Shown: in pieces, positions 1-7,800 of the stretch | Numbering within the stretch: position 1 is the stretch's first letter | How the letters are laid out: every line of letters begins with the position of its first letter | Source of the DNA: Candidatus Daviesbacteria bacterium | Lineage (GTDB): Bacteria; Patescibacteriota; Microgenomatia; Daviesbacterales; UBA10151 | DNA length: 43,278 bases | Assembly: GCA_003519445.1 (NCBI GenBank) | Contig: DOWS01000047.1 | Span: forward strand, 1-43,278 | Direction of reading: 5' to 3' | Program-made: the position numbers and the translations under genes | Notes under the pieces: model-generated | Databases searched by the model: none | The model's input: the letters and a program-made list of their open reading frames with translations, nothing else | What the model was told of the DNA's origin: nothing

Positions 1-528
1 AAACTCATGGAAGATTGGTATATCTGATTGAAAACTAACTACTAATCCCTCTTCAAGAGGCCCTTTCTTCGCATTTTCAGTATAGCCTTCGTGTAAGGCA
101 TCTTCTGCAGAACAAGGGGCACAGAACGCTTGGATTCCTCTAACAAATGCTCTCTCGCTCATAATTTCGTCGCCATAGAATGTGATCCTTCCTCTTGGTT
201 CACATTCTGCCACCCATCCCCAAGAGGTATGGTAGGTGGATAATGCTCTACTAAAATAGATTCCTCCTCGACCAGAGATCCCTACATCCAGTTCTAAATT
301 ATCAGGATGAAAGTGTTGAGCAACTACAATAGAGTGAGGTTGATAAACTAAAGGCGTAAAAGTACGCTCACAATGTGGACAACAATTTTCTTCACTAATC
401 CATGGCGATACCCACATTGGCGCCTCAGTAGGTATACCAAATTTTTGGGCTGTCTCTGGAGTTACCAATCTCACGGGCTTAATCAAAGTAGTAATTATTT
501 CGTCACCCAACAATCCCTCTACCAACAT
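1..528 (-). CDS. Partial hypothetical protein with CPHC and CAPC knuckles
   Basis: An open frame starts at ATG 528 and runs off the left edge without a stop, giving at least 176 residues. It carries CPHC at residues 50-53 and CAPC at 136-139, a spacing that suits one split zinc site. There is no signal peptide or membrane segment. I do not recognise the family. The start is supported by a promoter: TTGCAA (565-560), a 17-base spacer and TAAGAT (542-537), which puts the transcript start on or next to the ATG. The C-terminus is unknown. It could be a nucleic-acid-binding or structural zinc protein, but that is inference. Confidence 0.7.
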   Translation of the reverse strand, partial: MLVEGLLGDEIITTLIKPVRLVTPETAQKFGIPTEAPMWVSPWISEENCCPHCERTFTPLVYQPHSIVVAQHFHPDNLELDVGISGRGGIYFSRALSTYHTSWGWVAECEPRGRITFYGDEIMSERAFVRGIQAFCAPCSAEDALHEGYTENAKKGPLEEGLVVSFQSDIPIFHEF

Positions 529-588
529 ACGCGTATATCTTAAAGAGAAATTGCTTCTATTGCAACTTTCTCATGTTATACTAAAGAT
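529..588. promoter_or_regulatory. Divergent promoters for the zinc-knuckle gene and dgkA
   Basis: The minus-strand promoter is TTGCAA (565-560), 17 bases, TAAGAT (542-537). The plus strand has TATACT at 577-582, six bases before the dgkA ATG at 589. Both put transcription starts at or within a few bases of the start codon, so both mRNAs are likely leaderless. No Shine-Dalgarno motif is visible on either side. Confidence 0.6.
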
Positions 589-936
589 ATGGAATCGAAA
601 AATAGTCATGTTATTTCTTTTAAATATGCTTTTGCGGGAGTGGTTTCTGCCCTAAAGCAGGAACCTAATTTAAAGTTTCATTTTTTGGCAGGAGTGGTAG
701 TAATTTTAATTTCTTATTTCTTAAAAATTTCCAGGAATGAATGGATTATTATTATTTTTCTGATCGGCTTTGTCATCTCCGTGGAACTGACCAATACTGC
801 CATTGAAGCAGTAGTTGACCATGTCATTCAAACCAACCACCCGGGTGCCAAACTAGCCAAAGATATTTCGGCCGGAGCAGTTTTGATAGCTGCTGTTACT
901 GCCGCCGTTATCGGAGCGATTATATGGATAACCTGA
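589..936 (+). CDS. dgkA: Diacylglycerol/undecaprenol kinase
   Basis: Small integral membrane kinase of the DgkA family, 115 residues, close to the family's usual 110-130. Gram-positive-type members phosphorylate undecaprenol. The N-terminus has the family pattern of a basic segment and F-x-Y-A-F-x-G around residues 10-17. The conserved block E-L-T-N-T-A-I-E-A-V-V-D lies at about residues 66-77, and three hydrophobic segments follow in the expected places. It overlaps the PAP2 phosphatase by 13 bases. The pair could set the balance between undecaprenol, its phosphate and its diphosphate in envelope synthesis. Transcription is probably leaderless. Confidence 0.93.
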   Translation: MESKNSHVISFKYAFAGVVSALKQEPNLKFHFLAGVVVILISYFLKISRNEWIIIIFLIGFVISVELTNTAIEAVVDHVIQTNHPGAKLAKDISAGAVLIAAVTAAVIGAIIWIT

Positions 937-1364
937 TGGTTTTTGGGGCGGAATATATCATTTATCTTACTATCATTTTGATGTTTATCCTGGCTGCCAA
1001 AGCAGGAATAAAAGAAAAAAAGGCTTTGATTTTGGCAGTATTTTCAATCCCGATTGCAATACTTTTGATAAAATTTATCCATCTTTTTATTATTACTCCA
1101 AGGCCATTTGAAGCTTATGCAGATGGTGCATCTTTTCCCTCCAGACATGCTTCTTTAATGGCAGCTTTTTTCTTTAGTTATGTCATTTCCAGATCAAAAT
1201 GGGCATGGCTTTTTATTGGATTAACAGCGTGGGTAGGAGTATCAAGAATCTATGTTGGAGTTCATTTTCCTGTTGATATTTTAGGAGGAGCGGGAGTTGG
1301 TTTATTATCCGTTGTTTCAGCCAAAATTATTTTAAAATCTTTTCAAAAACGGTTTTTTCTTTAA
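924..1364 (+). CDS. PAP2-family phosphatase, likely undecaprenyl-diphosphatase
   Basis: Membrane phosphatase of the PAP2/BcrC type, 146 residues. The three signature blocks are visible: the PRPF segment (about 55-58) after a lysine, PSRH (about 72-75), and S-R-x-Y-V-G-V-H-F-P-x-D (about 107-118) with the catalytic histidine. About five hydrophobic helices surround them. It starts inside the end of dgkA, so the two are probably translationally coupled. The likely role is dephosphorylating undecaprenyl diphosphate at the outer face of the membrane. Its 3' end overlaps the convergent peptidase gene by 38 bases. Confidence 0.88.
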   Translation: MDNLMVFGAEYIIYLTIILMFILAAKAGIKEKKALILAVFSIPIAILLIKFIHLFIITPRPFEAYADGASFPSRHASLMAAFFFSYVISRSKWAWLFIGLTAWVGVSRIYVGVHFPVDILGGAGVGLLSVVSAKIILKSFQKRFFL

Positions 1365-2589
1365 AAGGCCCTACTACTTGCAGATTAAACCTTTCCGGAT
1401 GAATAAGTTCTTTGGCAACTTCCATAATATCTTCAACAGAAACCCTATCTATATTTTCCAAATATTCTTCAAACGATTCTATTTTTCTATCCAAAACAAA
1501 ATTAAAACCAAAATATTCTGCCAAAAAATTGGTGGACTCGCTCCTTATTGCCAATCTCCCTCTAACCATGTCCTTGGCTTTTTTCAGTTCAGTCTCCGTA
1601 ACTTTTTCATCCCTTATTCTTTTTAGCTCTGCCACAATAACTTGCAATCCATCTGTCACCTTTTCCAATTTTAAGCCGGCGTAAACCGTAAAAGATCCCG
1701 TGTCTGAATAAAAACCGTGATTGCAACCAACATGATAAGCCAAACCTCTTCTTTCCCTTACCTGAATAAAAAGTCGGGAGGACATACCCTCTCCTAAAAT
1801 AGAAGACAAAATGCCTGCGGCATATCTTTTTTTGTCGTATCTTGAATATCCGTCCATTCCCAAAATAACATTGGCCTGGTCGGTTTTTTTAAAGAAAATG
1901 TTGATTTTTGGGCTTTTTTGTTTGATTTTTTGAAAGGGTTTAAACAAATGCATTTTCCGCTGAGGCAATCCGGAAAAATATTTTTTGGCCAAACTGTCAA
2001 TATTTTTGGGCAATTTTCCCGCAAAAACCAAAGCCATATTTTTTGGCGAATAAAGAGATTCCATGTATTTTATAAAATCCTCACGCTTGAAGGAATTAAT
2101 GGTTTTTTCGCTTCCGCCAAGATCCCAACCCAAAGGCTGATCCCCAAACTGCAACCTTTCATAAAGATCCCAGATAAAACGGGATGGGTCGTCGCGGACC
2201 ATCCGCAGCTCCTCCACTATCACTCCTTTTTCCCTTTCAATTTCTTCAGGAGACAAAAGCGATTCTTTAATCATTGAAGAGATGATGTCACAGGCCAGTT
2301 CTATATGTTTGCTTGCAGATTTAATCCAATATCCGGTAAATTCTTTATGGGTAAAAGCATTATTAACAGCCCCCACTCCGTCAATCAAAAAGGAGATTTG
2401 CTCGGCAGACGGGTATTTTTTACTACCTTTAAAAAACATATGCTCCAAAAAATGCGAGATGCCGTTTATATTTTTTGTTTCATACCTCGAGCCGGCTCCC
2501 ACTTCTACCAAAGTAGTCAAAGAATCAAGATAAGGAAGATCCACTGTTATTAATGTCAGGCCGTTTGGCAAGGAGCTAATTTTATGCAT
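1327..2589 (-). CDS. M16-family zinc peptidase (processing-peptidase-like)
   Basis: 420 residues, the size of the bacterial single-subunit M16 peptidases. The inverted zinc motif H-F-L-E-H is at residues 46-50, and the third ligand is a glutamate in the V-E-E segment near residue 126, the expected ~76 residues downstream. The C-terminal half has the R-R-G-L-A-Y substrate-binding signature near 281-286. There is no signal peptide, so it is probably cytosolic and degrades short peptides. Its ATG overlaps the stop of cmk by eight bases (ATGCATAA), indicating coupled translation. Confidence 0.92.
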   Translation of the reverse strand: MHKISSLPNGLTLITVDLPYLDSLTTLVEVGAGSRYETKNINGISHFLEHMFFKGSKKYPSAEQISFLIDGVGAVNNAFTHKEFTGYWIKSASKHIELACDIISSMIKESLLSPEEIEREKGVIVEELRMVRDDPSRFIWDLYERLQFGDQPLGWDLGGSEKTINSFKREDFIKYMESLYSPKNMALVFAGKLPKNIDSLAKKYFSGLPQRKMHLFKPFQKIKQKSPKINIFFKKTDQANVILGMDGYSRYDKKRYAAGILSSILGEGMSSRLFIQVRERRGLAYHVGCNHGFYSDTGSFTVYAGLKLEKVTDGLQVIVAELKRIRDEKVTETELKKAKDMVRGRLAIRSESTNFLAEYFGFNFVLDRKIESFEEYLENIDRVSVEDIMEVAKELIHPERFNLQVVGPFKEKTVFEKILK

Positions 2590-3235
2590 GGATGTGTTTT
2601 AACATTTCCTCCACAGTTTCCTCAACTGTCAAATTTGAATTATCAATCAATACTGCATCTTTTGGCACTCTCATTGGTGAAGCTTCTCTTTTCGAATCTC
2701 TTCTGTCTCTTTCCACCATACTTGCTAAAACATCCTCGTATTTTACTGCCGGATCTTTTTTGTGAAGTTGCTCAAACCGTCTTTTGGCCCTTATTTCCAC
2801 AGAAGCAGTCAGAAAAAATTTATGTTTTGCTTCGGGGAAAATTTCCGAACCAATATCCCTTCCGCCCATCACTATCCCCCCATTTGCCAACTTTCGCTGA
2901 AAAGCTTTCATAATCTCCCGTACCTCCGGGATAGCAGAAATCCTGGAAGTCACTTCTGAAATTTGCGGATCATGCAAACTATCTGTCACATCCTTTCCAT
3001 CCAGAAACATCTTCCATCCTTCATCCATTTCAAATCTGACATCCAAATTTTTGTAGATATCCAATATTTTTTCTTTATCATCCAGCGATACTCCCGTCTG
3101 TAGTATTTTAAAAGCTCCGGCCCGGTAGATCATGCCGGTATCAATATATTTAGAGCCCAATTTTTGAGCCAATAAAAACCCCACACTATTCTTGCCGCTA
3201 CTCGTCGGCCCATCAATGGTAATAATATCTTCCAC
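2582..3235 (-). CDS. cmk: Cytidylate kinase
   Basis: CMP/dCMP kinase, 217 residues from the start chosen here. The P-loop G-P-T-S-S-G-K-N-S is at residues 9-17, Y-I-D-T-G-M-I-Y-R-A follows as the nucleotide-monophosphate segment, and G-G-R-D-I-G and the R-A-K-R-R-F-E lid are present. I start it at GTG 3235 because the family begins just before I-I-T-I-D-G-P and TAAACT (3249-3244) lies eight bases upstream, fitting a leaderless transcript. In-frame GTG codons at 3253 and 3259 would add 6 or 8 residues. It is followed by the overlapping M16 peptidase gene. Confidence 0.9.
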   Translation of the reverse strand: MEDIITIDGPTSSGKNSVGFLLAQKLGSKYIDTGMIYRAGAFKILQTGVSLDDKEKILDIYKNLDVRFEMDEGWKMFLDGKDVTDSLHDPQISEVTSRISAIPEVREIMKAFQRKLANGGIVMGGRDIGSEIFPEAKHKFFLTASVEIRAKRRFEQLHKKDPAVKYEDVLASMVERDRRDSKREASPMRVPKDAVLIDNSNLTVEETVEEMLKHIHA

Positions 3236-3275
3236 AACTTCTAAGTTTATCACAAACACTGGCTGATACTTAACT

Positions 3276-3509
3276 TTAAGGATCTACTGGAAGTTTCAAT
3301 GCATCTCTTAAAACCCATCTCATTCTCCCTCTTCGACTATGATCAACATCATGCGTTCGATCCCTTTTAAGACATGTACCCATATCAAAAATGATTGGGA
3401 CGCCGCGTTCCCGTATATTTCTTCTTAGAGCCACTGGAGGTACATCTACACCAGGTCCAAATTCTCTGGCTAAGGGAAACGGTTCACCTTCTGAGTTGCG
3501 GTATCGCAT
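3276..3509 (-). CDS. Small basic hypothetical protein
   Basis: A 77-residue frame from ATG 3509, rich in arginine, with a histidine-containing stretch T-H-D-V-D-H-S-R-R-G-R-M-R-W near residues 52-65. No family recognised and no membrane segment. A longer frame upstream exists, but AT-rich -10-like sequence (TATAAA 3524-3519 or TAAAAT 3522-3517) sits just before ATG 3509, which favours the short start and a leaderless mRNA. It stands alone between cmk and the divergent small membrane-protein pair. Function unknown. Confidence 0.55.
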   Translation of the reverse strand: MRYRNSEGEPFPLAREFGPGVDVPPVALRRNIRERGVPIIFDMGTCLKRDRTHDVDHSRRGRMRWVLRDALKLPVDP

Positions 3510-3573
3510 AGTTATTATTTTATAACATATTTCTACTACTGGATGCAAATTTGTAATATGATATATTCAATAT
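3510..3573. promoter_or_regulatory. Divergent promoter region
   Basis: Minus strand: TATAAA/TAAAAT boxes around 3524-3517 ahead of ATG 3509. Plus strand: TATATT at 3562-3567, six bases before ATG 3574. Both imply leaderless or nearly leaderless transcripts. I see no convincing -35 box on either side. Confidence 0.5.
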
Positions 3574-3798
3574 ATGCTGATTAAAGGTCCAAAATTATTA
3601 CCAACACAGTGGAAATTATTGGCATCGGCTACATCAAATATTGGTCAAGCAATCATTCTATTTGGCCTCGCGGCCATGTTTGTCCCTGAAGCGCTCAACC
3701 TTGGAGGTAGTTTTTCTAAAGAATTTGCGGTGATAATACTAATAGGCGGATTGTTATTCCTTATTGGGGCTGTTATAATATCTAAAAGAGGGCGATAA
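3574..3798 (+). CDS. Two-helix small membrane protein, type A copy 1
   Basis: 74 residues: a short polar N-terminus, a helix from about 15-38, a short loop and a second helix from about 48-69, ending in a basic tail. Asparagine-isoleucine-glycine at residues 22-24 aligns with Asn-Ile-Ser at 22-24 of the protein at 15038 and Asn-Phe-Ser at 24-26 of the one at 33271, so I treat the three as related. It is followed two bases later by a 33-residue single-helix protein. Function unknown; the pairing suggests a membrane complex of two tiny subunits. It sits on the plus strand in an otherwise minus-strand neighbourhood and has its own promoter. Confidence 0.75.
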   Translation: MLIKGPKLLPTQWKLLASATSNIGQAIILFGLAAMFVPEALNLGGSFSKEFAVIILIGGLLFLIGAVIISKRGR

Positions 3799-3800
3799 AA

Positions 3801-3902
3801 ATGCAAGAAAACTATATCTGGGGTCTTAGTACATTAACTGTATTAATCTTATTAGTCTGGTACTTAGCTATCTTTGGCAAAGTAGATAGGTCAAAACGCT
3901 AG
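3801..3902 (+). CDS. 33-residue single-helix membrane protein, type B copy 1
   Basis: ATG 3801 to TAG 3902. One hydrophobic helix spans about residues 8-26 and the protein ends in a basic tail D-R-S-K-R, predicting an outside N-terminus and inside C-terminus. GAGGG about nine bases upstream could serve as a ribosome site. The same layout (one helix, then a tail with Arg-Ser or Lys) is seen in the small partners at 15253, 32952 and 32848. Its stop overlaps the convergent cysS 3' end by four bases. Too short for most gene finders; support comes from the recurring arrangement. Confidence 0.65.
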   Translation: MQENYIWGLSTLTVLILLVWYLAIFGKVDRSKR

Positions 3903-5299
3903 ATTTTTTTAATTTTGGACCCTGCCGGAGTATCTTCCACTACAAATCCTAATTTTTTTATTTCCTTTCTCAATTTATCTGCCTCCTTAAAATCTCCTGT
4001 ATTTCTTGCCTGCTCCCTCTTTCTCACTAAATGCATCACTTCTTCCGGCGCTTCCACCTGCTTTCCCAAATATTTTTCCAGATTTAATCCCAAAATTTTA
4101 TCCATTTCCAGAATAGTTTTGGCTTTGGCAGATGAGGGATAACCTGCCTCGCCGACAGGCGGGTCGCTTTTTACCATATCCCACATTACAGCCAAAGCCT
4201 GGGGAATATTTAAATCATTGTTAACTGCCTTCATAAAATCCTGTTCATATTGGGCGCAGCCTATTTTTGGCTCATCCCAATCTCTAATAATTTCTCTTAA
4301 GCGATCCAGGGCATTTTGTGAAGCTTCCAAACTTTTCCAAGTAAAATTTAATTTATCCCTGTAATGGGCTGTTAAAAATAAATAGCGCAAAGCAAGCGGA
4401 TCAAAGCCTTTATTCTTTATATCATCAATAGTATAAAAATTTTTCTTGGATTTGGACATTTTTTCTCCCTCTACCAGCAAAAATTCATGATGGACCCAGT
4501 ATTTAACAAAAGGTTGGCCCGATGCCGCCTCGCTTTGGGCAATCTCATTTTCATGATGAACAGGGATATGATCAATTCCGCCTGTATGAATATCCAACGA
4601 ATCACCCAAATACTCCATACTCATGGCAGAACATTCAATATGCCAGCCGGGAAATCCCTCGCCCCAAGGCGAAGACCATTTCATGGTATGATCCTTAAAT
4701 TTTCCCACTGTAAAAAACCATAAAGCAAAATCAGCCGGATGTTTTTTGTTGGTATCAACTACTACTTCCTTTCTGGCGCCGGTTTTTTGATCTTCTAATT
4801 TTTGTCCTGATAATTTGCCGTATCCGGGAAATTTAGAAATATCAAAATAAATTGCTTCTTCTGTCTGATATGTAAAACCTTTTTCAACCAGTTTTTCAAG
4901 CAGTTTCACTTGCTCGCCAATATGTTCAGTCGCCCGGCAAACTGTATTGGGCCGCAACACATTAACCTGATCCAAAGATTTATAAAAATAATCTGTAAAA
5001 AATTTGGCTACCTCCCAAACAGTTTCCCCACGATCTTTGGCTCCTTTTTCCAGCTTGTCATCACCTTCATCAGCATCAGATGTTAAATGCCCCACATCTG
5101 TGACATTCTGTATATGTTTCACCTCATACCCGCTAGCTGTTAGTACTCTTCTTAAAATATCATCGCCAATATATTTTCGAAGATGCCCAATATGAGTATA
5201 GTCATAAACAGTTGGCCCGCAGGTATACATCCCTACATGAGGCGGATTTATTGGAGAAAATTCTTCAATCTTTCTGGTCAAAGTATTATATATTTTCAT
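3899..5299 (-). CDS. cysS: Cysteinyl-tRNA synthetase
   Basis: Class I aminoacyl-tRNA synthetase, 466 residues, the normal bacterial length. The zinc/active-site cysteine lies in M-Y-T-C-G-P-T-V-Y-D near 24-33, the HIGH motif follows as H-I-G-H, and K-M-S-K-S is near residue 272. The C-terminal anticodon-binding region is present. Around residues 378-387 an unusual S-D-P-P-V-G-E-A-G-Y-P segment is encoded by a palindromic repeat (see separate entry). Its ATG overlaps the upstream coiled-coil gene by four bases (ATGA). Confidence 0.97.
   Translation of the reverse strand: MKIYNTLTRKIEEFSPINPPHVGMYTCGPTVYDYTHIGHLRKYIGDDILRRVLTASGYEVKHIQNVTDVGHLTSDADEGDDKLEKGAKDRGETVWEVAKFFTDYFYKSLDQVNVLRPNTVCRATEHIGEQVKLLEKLVEKGFTYQTEEAIYFDISKFPGYGKLSGQKLEDQKTGARKEVVVDTNKKHPADFALWFFTVGKFKDHTMKWSSPWGEGFPGWHIECSAMSMEYLGDSLDIHTGGIDHIPVHHENEIAQSEAASGQPFVKYWVHHEFLLVEGEKMSKSKKNFYTIDDIKNKGFDPLALRYLFLTAHYRDKLNFTWKSLEASQNALDRLREIIRDWDEPKIGCAQYEQDFMKAVNNDLNIPQALAVMWDMVKSDPPVGEAGYPSSAKAKTILEMDKILGLNLEKYLGKQVEAPEEVMHLVRKREQARNTGDFKEADKLRKEIKKLGFVVEDTPAGSKIKKI
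4142..4164. repeat. Palindromic repeat unit inside cysS
   Basis: A hairpin-forming unit: ACCTGCCT (4142-4149), a seven-base loop, and AGGCGGGT (4157-4164), eight pairs with one G-T wobble. It is read in frame as part of cysS residues ~379-386. GC-rich units of this CCTGCC...GGCGGG type are familiar dispersed repeats in Patescibacteria, from memory. The local GC content is far above that of the rest of the gene, supporting insertion. Confidence 0.6.
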
Positions 5300-5688
5300 C
5301 CACCTACTCCTCTTTTAATTTCCACTTTTCCGGCATAGGCTATGGCCGGATTAACAGGTTTTTTCTTCTTTTCTTCTTTTTTCATTTCAGAAACCTTTTT
5401 CTCTTCCTCTTGGGCTTGCAATCTTTGCTGCTCTTTTTGTTTATTCTCTGCTCTGACTTTTTCCTGCGCTCTTTGCAGATCCCCAAGCCATTTTCTGGTA
5501 TAAGACAGCTGCTTTTGTCTGTCTTGTTCTTTTTCTTGAATTTGTTGGGGGGTTAAATTCGTCCCTACTACAGATTGAACGCCTTGTTCTATGGCCTCAC
5601 CTACAGAATCTTTTACGCTTTCCGCAACTTCACCTGATGTTTGCTCTATTTCATCTTGAAATTGTCCAATCACATTTGTATTATTCAT
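5296..5688 (-). CDS. Charged coiled-coil protein upstream of cysS (DUF5660-like)
   Basis: 130 residues. The middle (about 47-108) is a highly charged glutamine/glutamate/lysine coiled coil containing L-S-Y-T-R-K-W-L-G-D-L, and the end is a short K-V-E-I-K-R-G-V-G-G tail. No membrane segment. It resembles a small conserved family I recall from Microgenomates (DUF5660), but I cannot verify this here. It is translationally coupled to cysS by an ATGA overlap. Function unknown; a scaffold or RNA-binding helper is possible. Confidence 0.75.
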   Translation of the reverse strand: MNNTNVIGQFQDEIEQTSGEVAESVKDSVGEAIEQGVQSVVGTNLTPQQIQEKEQDRQKQLSYTRKWLGDLQRAQEKVRAENKQKEQQRLQAQEEEKKVSEMKKEEKKKKPVNPAIAYAGKVEIKRGVGG

Positions 5689-5693
5689 ATCTT

Positions 5694-5719
5694 AATTGTA
5701 CATTGTAAATTGTAAATTT
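5694..5719. repeat. Short heptamer repeat in the recR-5' coiled-coil gap
   Basis: The gap after recR and before the coiled-coil gene reads, on the plus strand, ATTGTAC ATTGTAA ATTGTAA ATT: about three seven-base units. The same seven-base periodicity appears inside dnaX and tig and in the gap at 11157-11266. Confidence 0.5.
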
Positions 5720-6313
5720 CTAGTATTCTTTTCTGCCTTCCAGTGCCCGGGACAAAGTTGATTCATCCGCATATTCCAAATCAGAACCAACCGGCAATCC
5801 CCGGGCAATTCTGGTAATTTTTACGCCCAAAGGAGAAATCAGTCTTTGGATATACATGGCAGTGGCCTCACCTTCCATAGTCGGATTAGTGGCTAGAATA
5901 ATCTCTTTTGTTTTCCCGTCTTTTAATCTAGGAAGTAACTCTCTAATGTGAATTTCATCCGGGCCGATATTTTCCAAAGGAGAAATCACTCCATGCAAAA
6001 CATGATACAACCCTTTGTAGTTTGATTTTTCCAAAGCCAAAACATCCAAAGGATCTTCCACAATGGCAATAATTGACGTCTCACGATTTTGGTCGGAACA
6101 AATTTGGCATGTATCTTCTTCCCCGATGTTAAAACAAATGGAACAAATTTTGGTTTTTTCCTTCATGCCGACTGCAGCATCTGCCAGAGCTTGGGATTCT
6201 TCTTTAGGGGCATGAAGTAAATAATAAGTCAGTCTCTGCGCAGTTTTTGGCCCAATTCCGGGCAACCTCTCAAAAGCCTCTATTAAACTCTGTATTGATT
6301 TTGGAACTTGCAT
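5720..6313 (-). CDS. recR: Recombination mediator RecR
   Basis: 197 residues, the standard length. An N-terminal helix-hairpin-helix contains L-P-G-I-G-P-K-T-A (about 17-25), a four-cysteine zinc finger uses C57, C60, C69 and C72, and a Toprim domain follows with V-E-D-P-L-D-V-L-A and the A-T-N-P-T-M-E-G-E-A-T segment. RecR acts with RecO/RecF to load RecA on gapped DNA. A TAAAAT box at 6328-6323, nine bases from the ATG, could give a near-leaderless transcript. Two genes upstream is ybaB, the classic partner in dnaX-ybaB-recR clusters. Confidence 0.96.
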   Translation of the reverse strand: MQVPKSIQSLIEAFERLPGIGPKTAQRLTYYLLHAPKEESQALADAAVGMKEKTKICSICFNIGEEDTCQICSDQNRETSIIAIVEDPLDVLALEKSNYKGLYHVLHGVISPLENIGPDEIHIRELLPRLKDGKTKEIILATNPTMEGEATAMYIQRLISPLGVKITRIARGLPVGSDLEYADESTLSRALEGRKEY

Positions 6314-6348
6314 GCTGTGGCAATTTTATCAAAACCTACCAATATTTA

Positions 6349-6708
6349 CTATGCAACTCTGGTTAGTGCTTCTCGAACGATTTGAGCTGTTGGGCCTTTA
6401 TATCTTTCGTTAAGTGCTACTTGAAATCTTCCAGAACCCACTGGTTCTTCTACAATCTCCGCATCCGGATCACTTGCTGTTAGTAATGAATCCAGAGCAA
6501 CTTGGCCATCTCTTAAGGTCTCTGCTCGAACAACAAGCAAACTCCACTCCCCAGAAGGTTCACCAACCCCCTGTTCCCTCATTTTCATTAAACCACTATT
6601 CGCTCCCCAGTCTGCCACTGCTATAATCCTTTGCGCTATTTCACCAGCAGCTTGGAATAAACCTTTTGGTACTTCTATAATTTCTTTACCCTCTACTCCA
6701 TATATCAT
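6349..6708 (-). CDS. Hypothetical protein between ybaB and recR
   Basis: 119 residues, soluble, acidic overall. It begins two bases after the ybaB stop, so it is in the same transcription unit. I do not recognise a domain; there is an alternation of helix-like (G-L-F-Q-A-A-G-E-I-A-Q-R-I-I) and strand-like segments (W-S-L-L-V-V-R-A-E-T). The position inside a conserved dnaX-ybaB-recR order suggests a lineage-specific insertion. It is better formed than a chance frame: no rare codon pattern, and it fills the gap exactly. Confidence 0.65.
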   Translation of the reverse strand: MIYGVEGKEIIEVPKGLFQAAGEIAQRIIAVADWGANSGLMKMREQGVGEPSGEWSLLVVRAETLRDGQVALDSLLTASDPDAEIVEEPVGSGRFQVALNERYKGPTAQIVREALTRVA

Positions 6709-6710
6709 AT

Positions 6711-6989
6711 TTATGCTCCTGGCAGGCCCATGCCGCCCATGAGGCCTTTCATTTCATCAGCTGCCACTTTCTGGGATTGTTTTAACGCTTCGTTAACCGC
6801 TTCTGTCACTTTTCCCGGTTCCATATCTCCGGAGATTGATTGAACTTTTTGGTCTCCGGTCATCACTACGGTTATACCTTTGTGTTCTATGGTAATTTTA
6901 ATTAGGGCCAATCTTTTTTGCACTTCCATGGCCTGATCCCGCATTTTTTTTAAATCACCCAGTTGTTTTAAATTATCAAATAATCCCAT
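6711..6989 (-). CDS. ybaB: YbaB/EbfC nucleoid-associated protein
   Basis: 92 residues, slightly shorter than the usual 100-110. It has the family's amphipathic N-terminal helix (K-K-M-R-D-Q-A-M-E-V-Q-K-R), the strand region G-I-T-V-V-M-T-G-D-Q-K-V and the C-terminal helix with glycine/methionine-rich tail M-K-G-L-M-G-G-M-G-L-P-G. These proteins bind DNA as dimers. The start lies 14 bases inside the end of folD. Confidence 0.9.
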   Translation of the reverse strand: MGLFDNLKQLGDLKKMRDQAMEVQKRLALIKITIEHKGITVVMTGDQKVQSISGDMEPGKVTEAVNEALKQSQKVAADEMKGLMGGMGLPGA

Positions 6990-7800
6990 TAGCTGATTTT
7001 ACCACATTACGGAGCAGACAAACAATAGTCAAAGGCCCTATACCTCCAATGGTTGGACAATATAATTTGGCTATTTTTGCCACTTCTTCTTCATCTATAT
7101 CTCCATATATCTTATCATTATCTTTACCCACCCCTACCCCAATTACAAAACTTCCCTTTTTTATATTTTTGCTATTAATAATATGTTTAATGCCTGTGGC
7201 AGAAATCACAACATCCGCTTTTTTTGTTATCTTATTTGGATTTGGTGTTTTAGAATCTATAATACTAAGCTCAATACCCTTTTCCTTAAGTAATTCAATA
7301 GTTGGTCTTCCGGCTGTTTTTCCCTTTCCCAAAATAACAATTTTTTTATTTCTTAAAAAGTTTTCAGTTTTGTAAAAACCCTCTTTTTTGGCAAAAGCTG
7401 TCAGCATTTCCCAAACTGCCAAGGCAGTAGCTCCCATAAATGGGGATGCTTCTAAAAATCCATCAACATCTTTTTGGGGATTAATTTTTTGGACTAAACT
7501 GTCAAAATCCCAGCTTTCATAAACAGGATACTGGACAATTATTCCATGGGTTTTTTTATCAGTATTTAATTTTTTTATAGTTTGAAAACATTTATTAAAT
7601 TGGTTTTTGGAAAACTCAAACAGCTTGGCATCAATGCCGGTTTGCAGAGCTTTTTTTATTTTATTTTTAACATAAATTCTGGATGAAGGATCACTGCCTG
7701 CTAAAATTATGGCCAATTTTGGCTTGAGGTTTTTTTTCTTAATCTCTTTCTCTAATTTTTCGAGGATAGCATCTGCAACTTCTTTACCGGAAACTTTCAT
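6976..7800 (-). CDS. folD: Bifunctional methylene-THF dehydrogenase/methenyl-THF cyclohydrolase
   Basis: 274 residues. It interconverts 5,10-methylene- and 10-formyl-tetrahydrofolate using NADP. Visible family blocks are Y-V-K-N-K-I-K-K-A (catalytic lysine region, ~44-52), G-I-I-V-Q-Y-P, N-P-Q-K-D-V-D-G-F, G-K-G-K-T-A-G-R-P in the nucleotide-binding loop (the common form is G-R-S-x-I-V-G-x-P) and P-T-I-G-G-I-G-P-L-T near the end (normally P-G-G-V-G-P-M-T). The two substitutions make it a divergent member. It overlaps glyA by one base (TAATG), placing both steps of one-carbon supply in one unit. Confidence 0.93.
   Translation of the reverse strand: MKVSGKEVADAILEKLEKEIKKKNLKPKLAIILAGSDPSSRIYVKNKIKKALQTGIDAKLFEFSKNQFNKCFQTIKKLNTDKKTHGIIVQYPVYESWDFDSLVQKINPQKDVDGFLEASPFMGATALAVWEMLTAFAKKEGFYKTENFLRNKKIVILGKGKTAGRPTIELLKEKGIELSIIDSKTPNPNKITKKADVVISATGIKHIINSKNIKKGSFVIGVGVGKDNDKIYGDIDEEEVAKIAKLYCPTIGGIGPLTIVCLLRNVVKSANGII

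Noticed and set aside
5212..5556. Phenylalanine/leucine-rich plus-strand frame that looks like a membrane protein
   Set aside because: It is the complement of the lysine/glutamate coiled-coil gene, which gives hydrophobic codons on the other strand.
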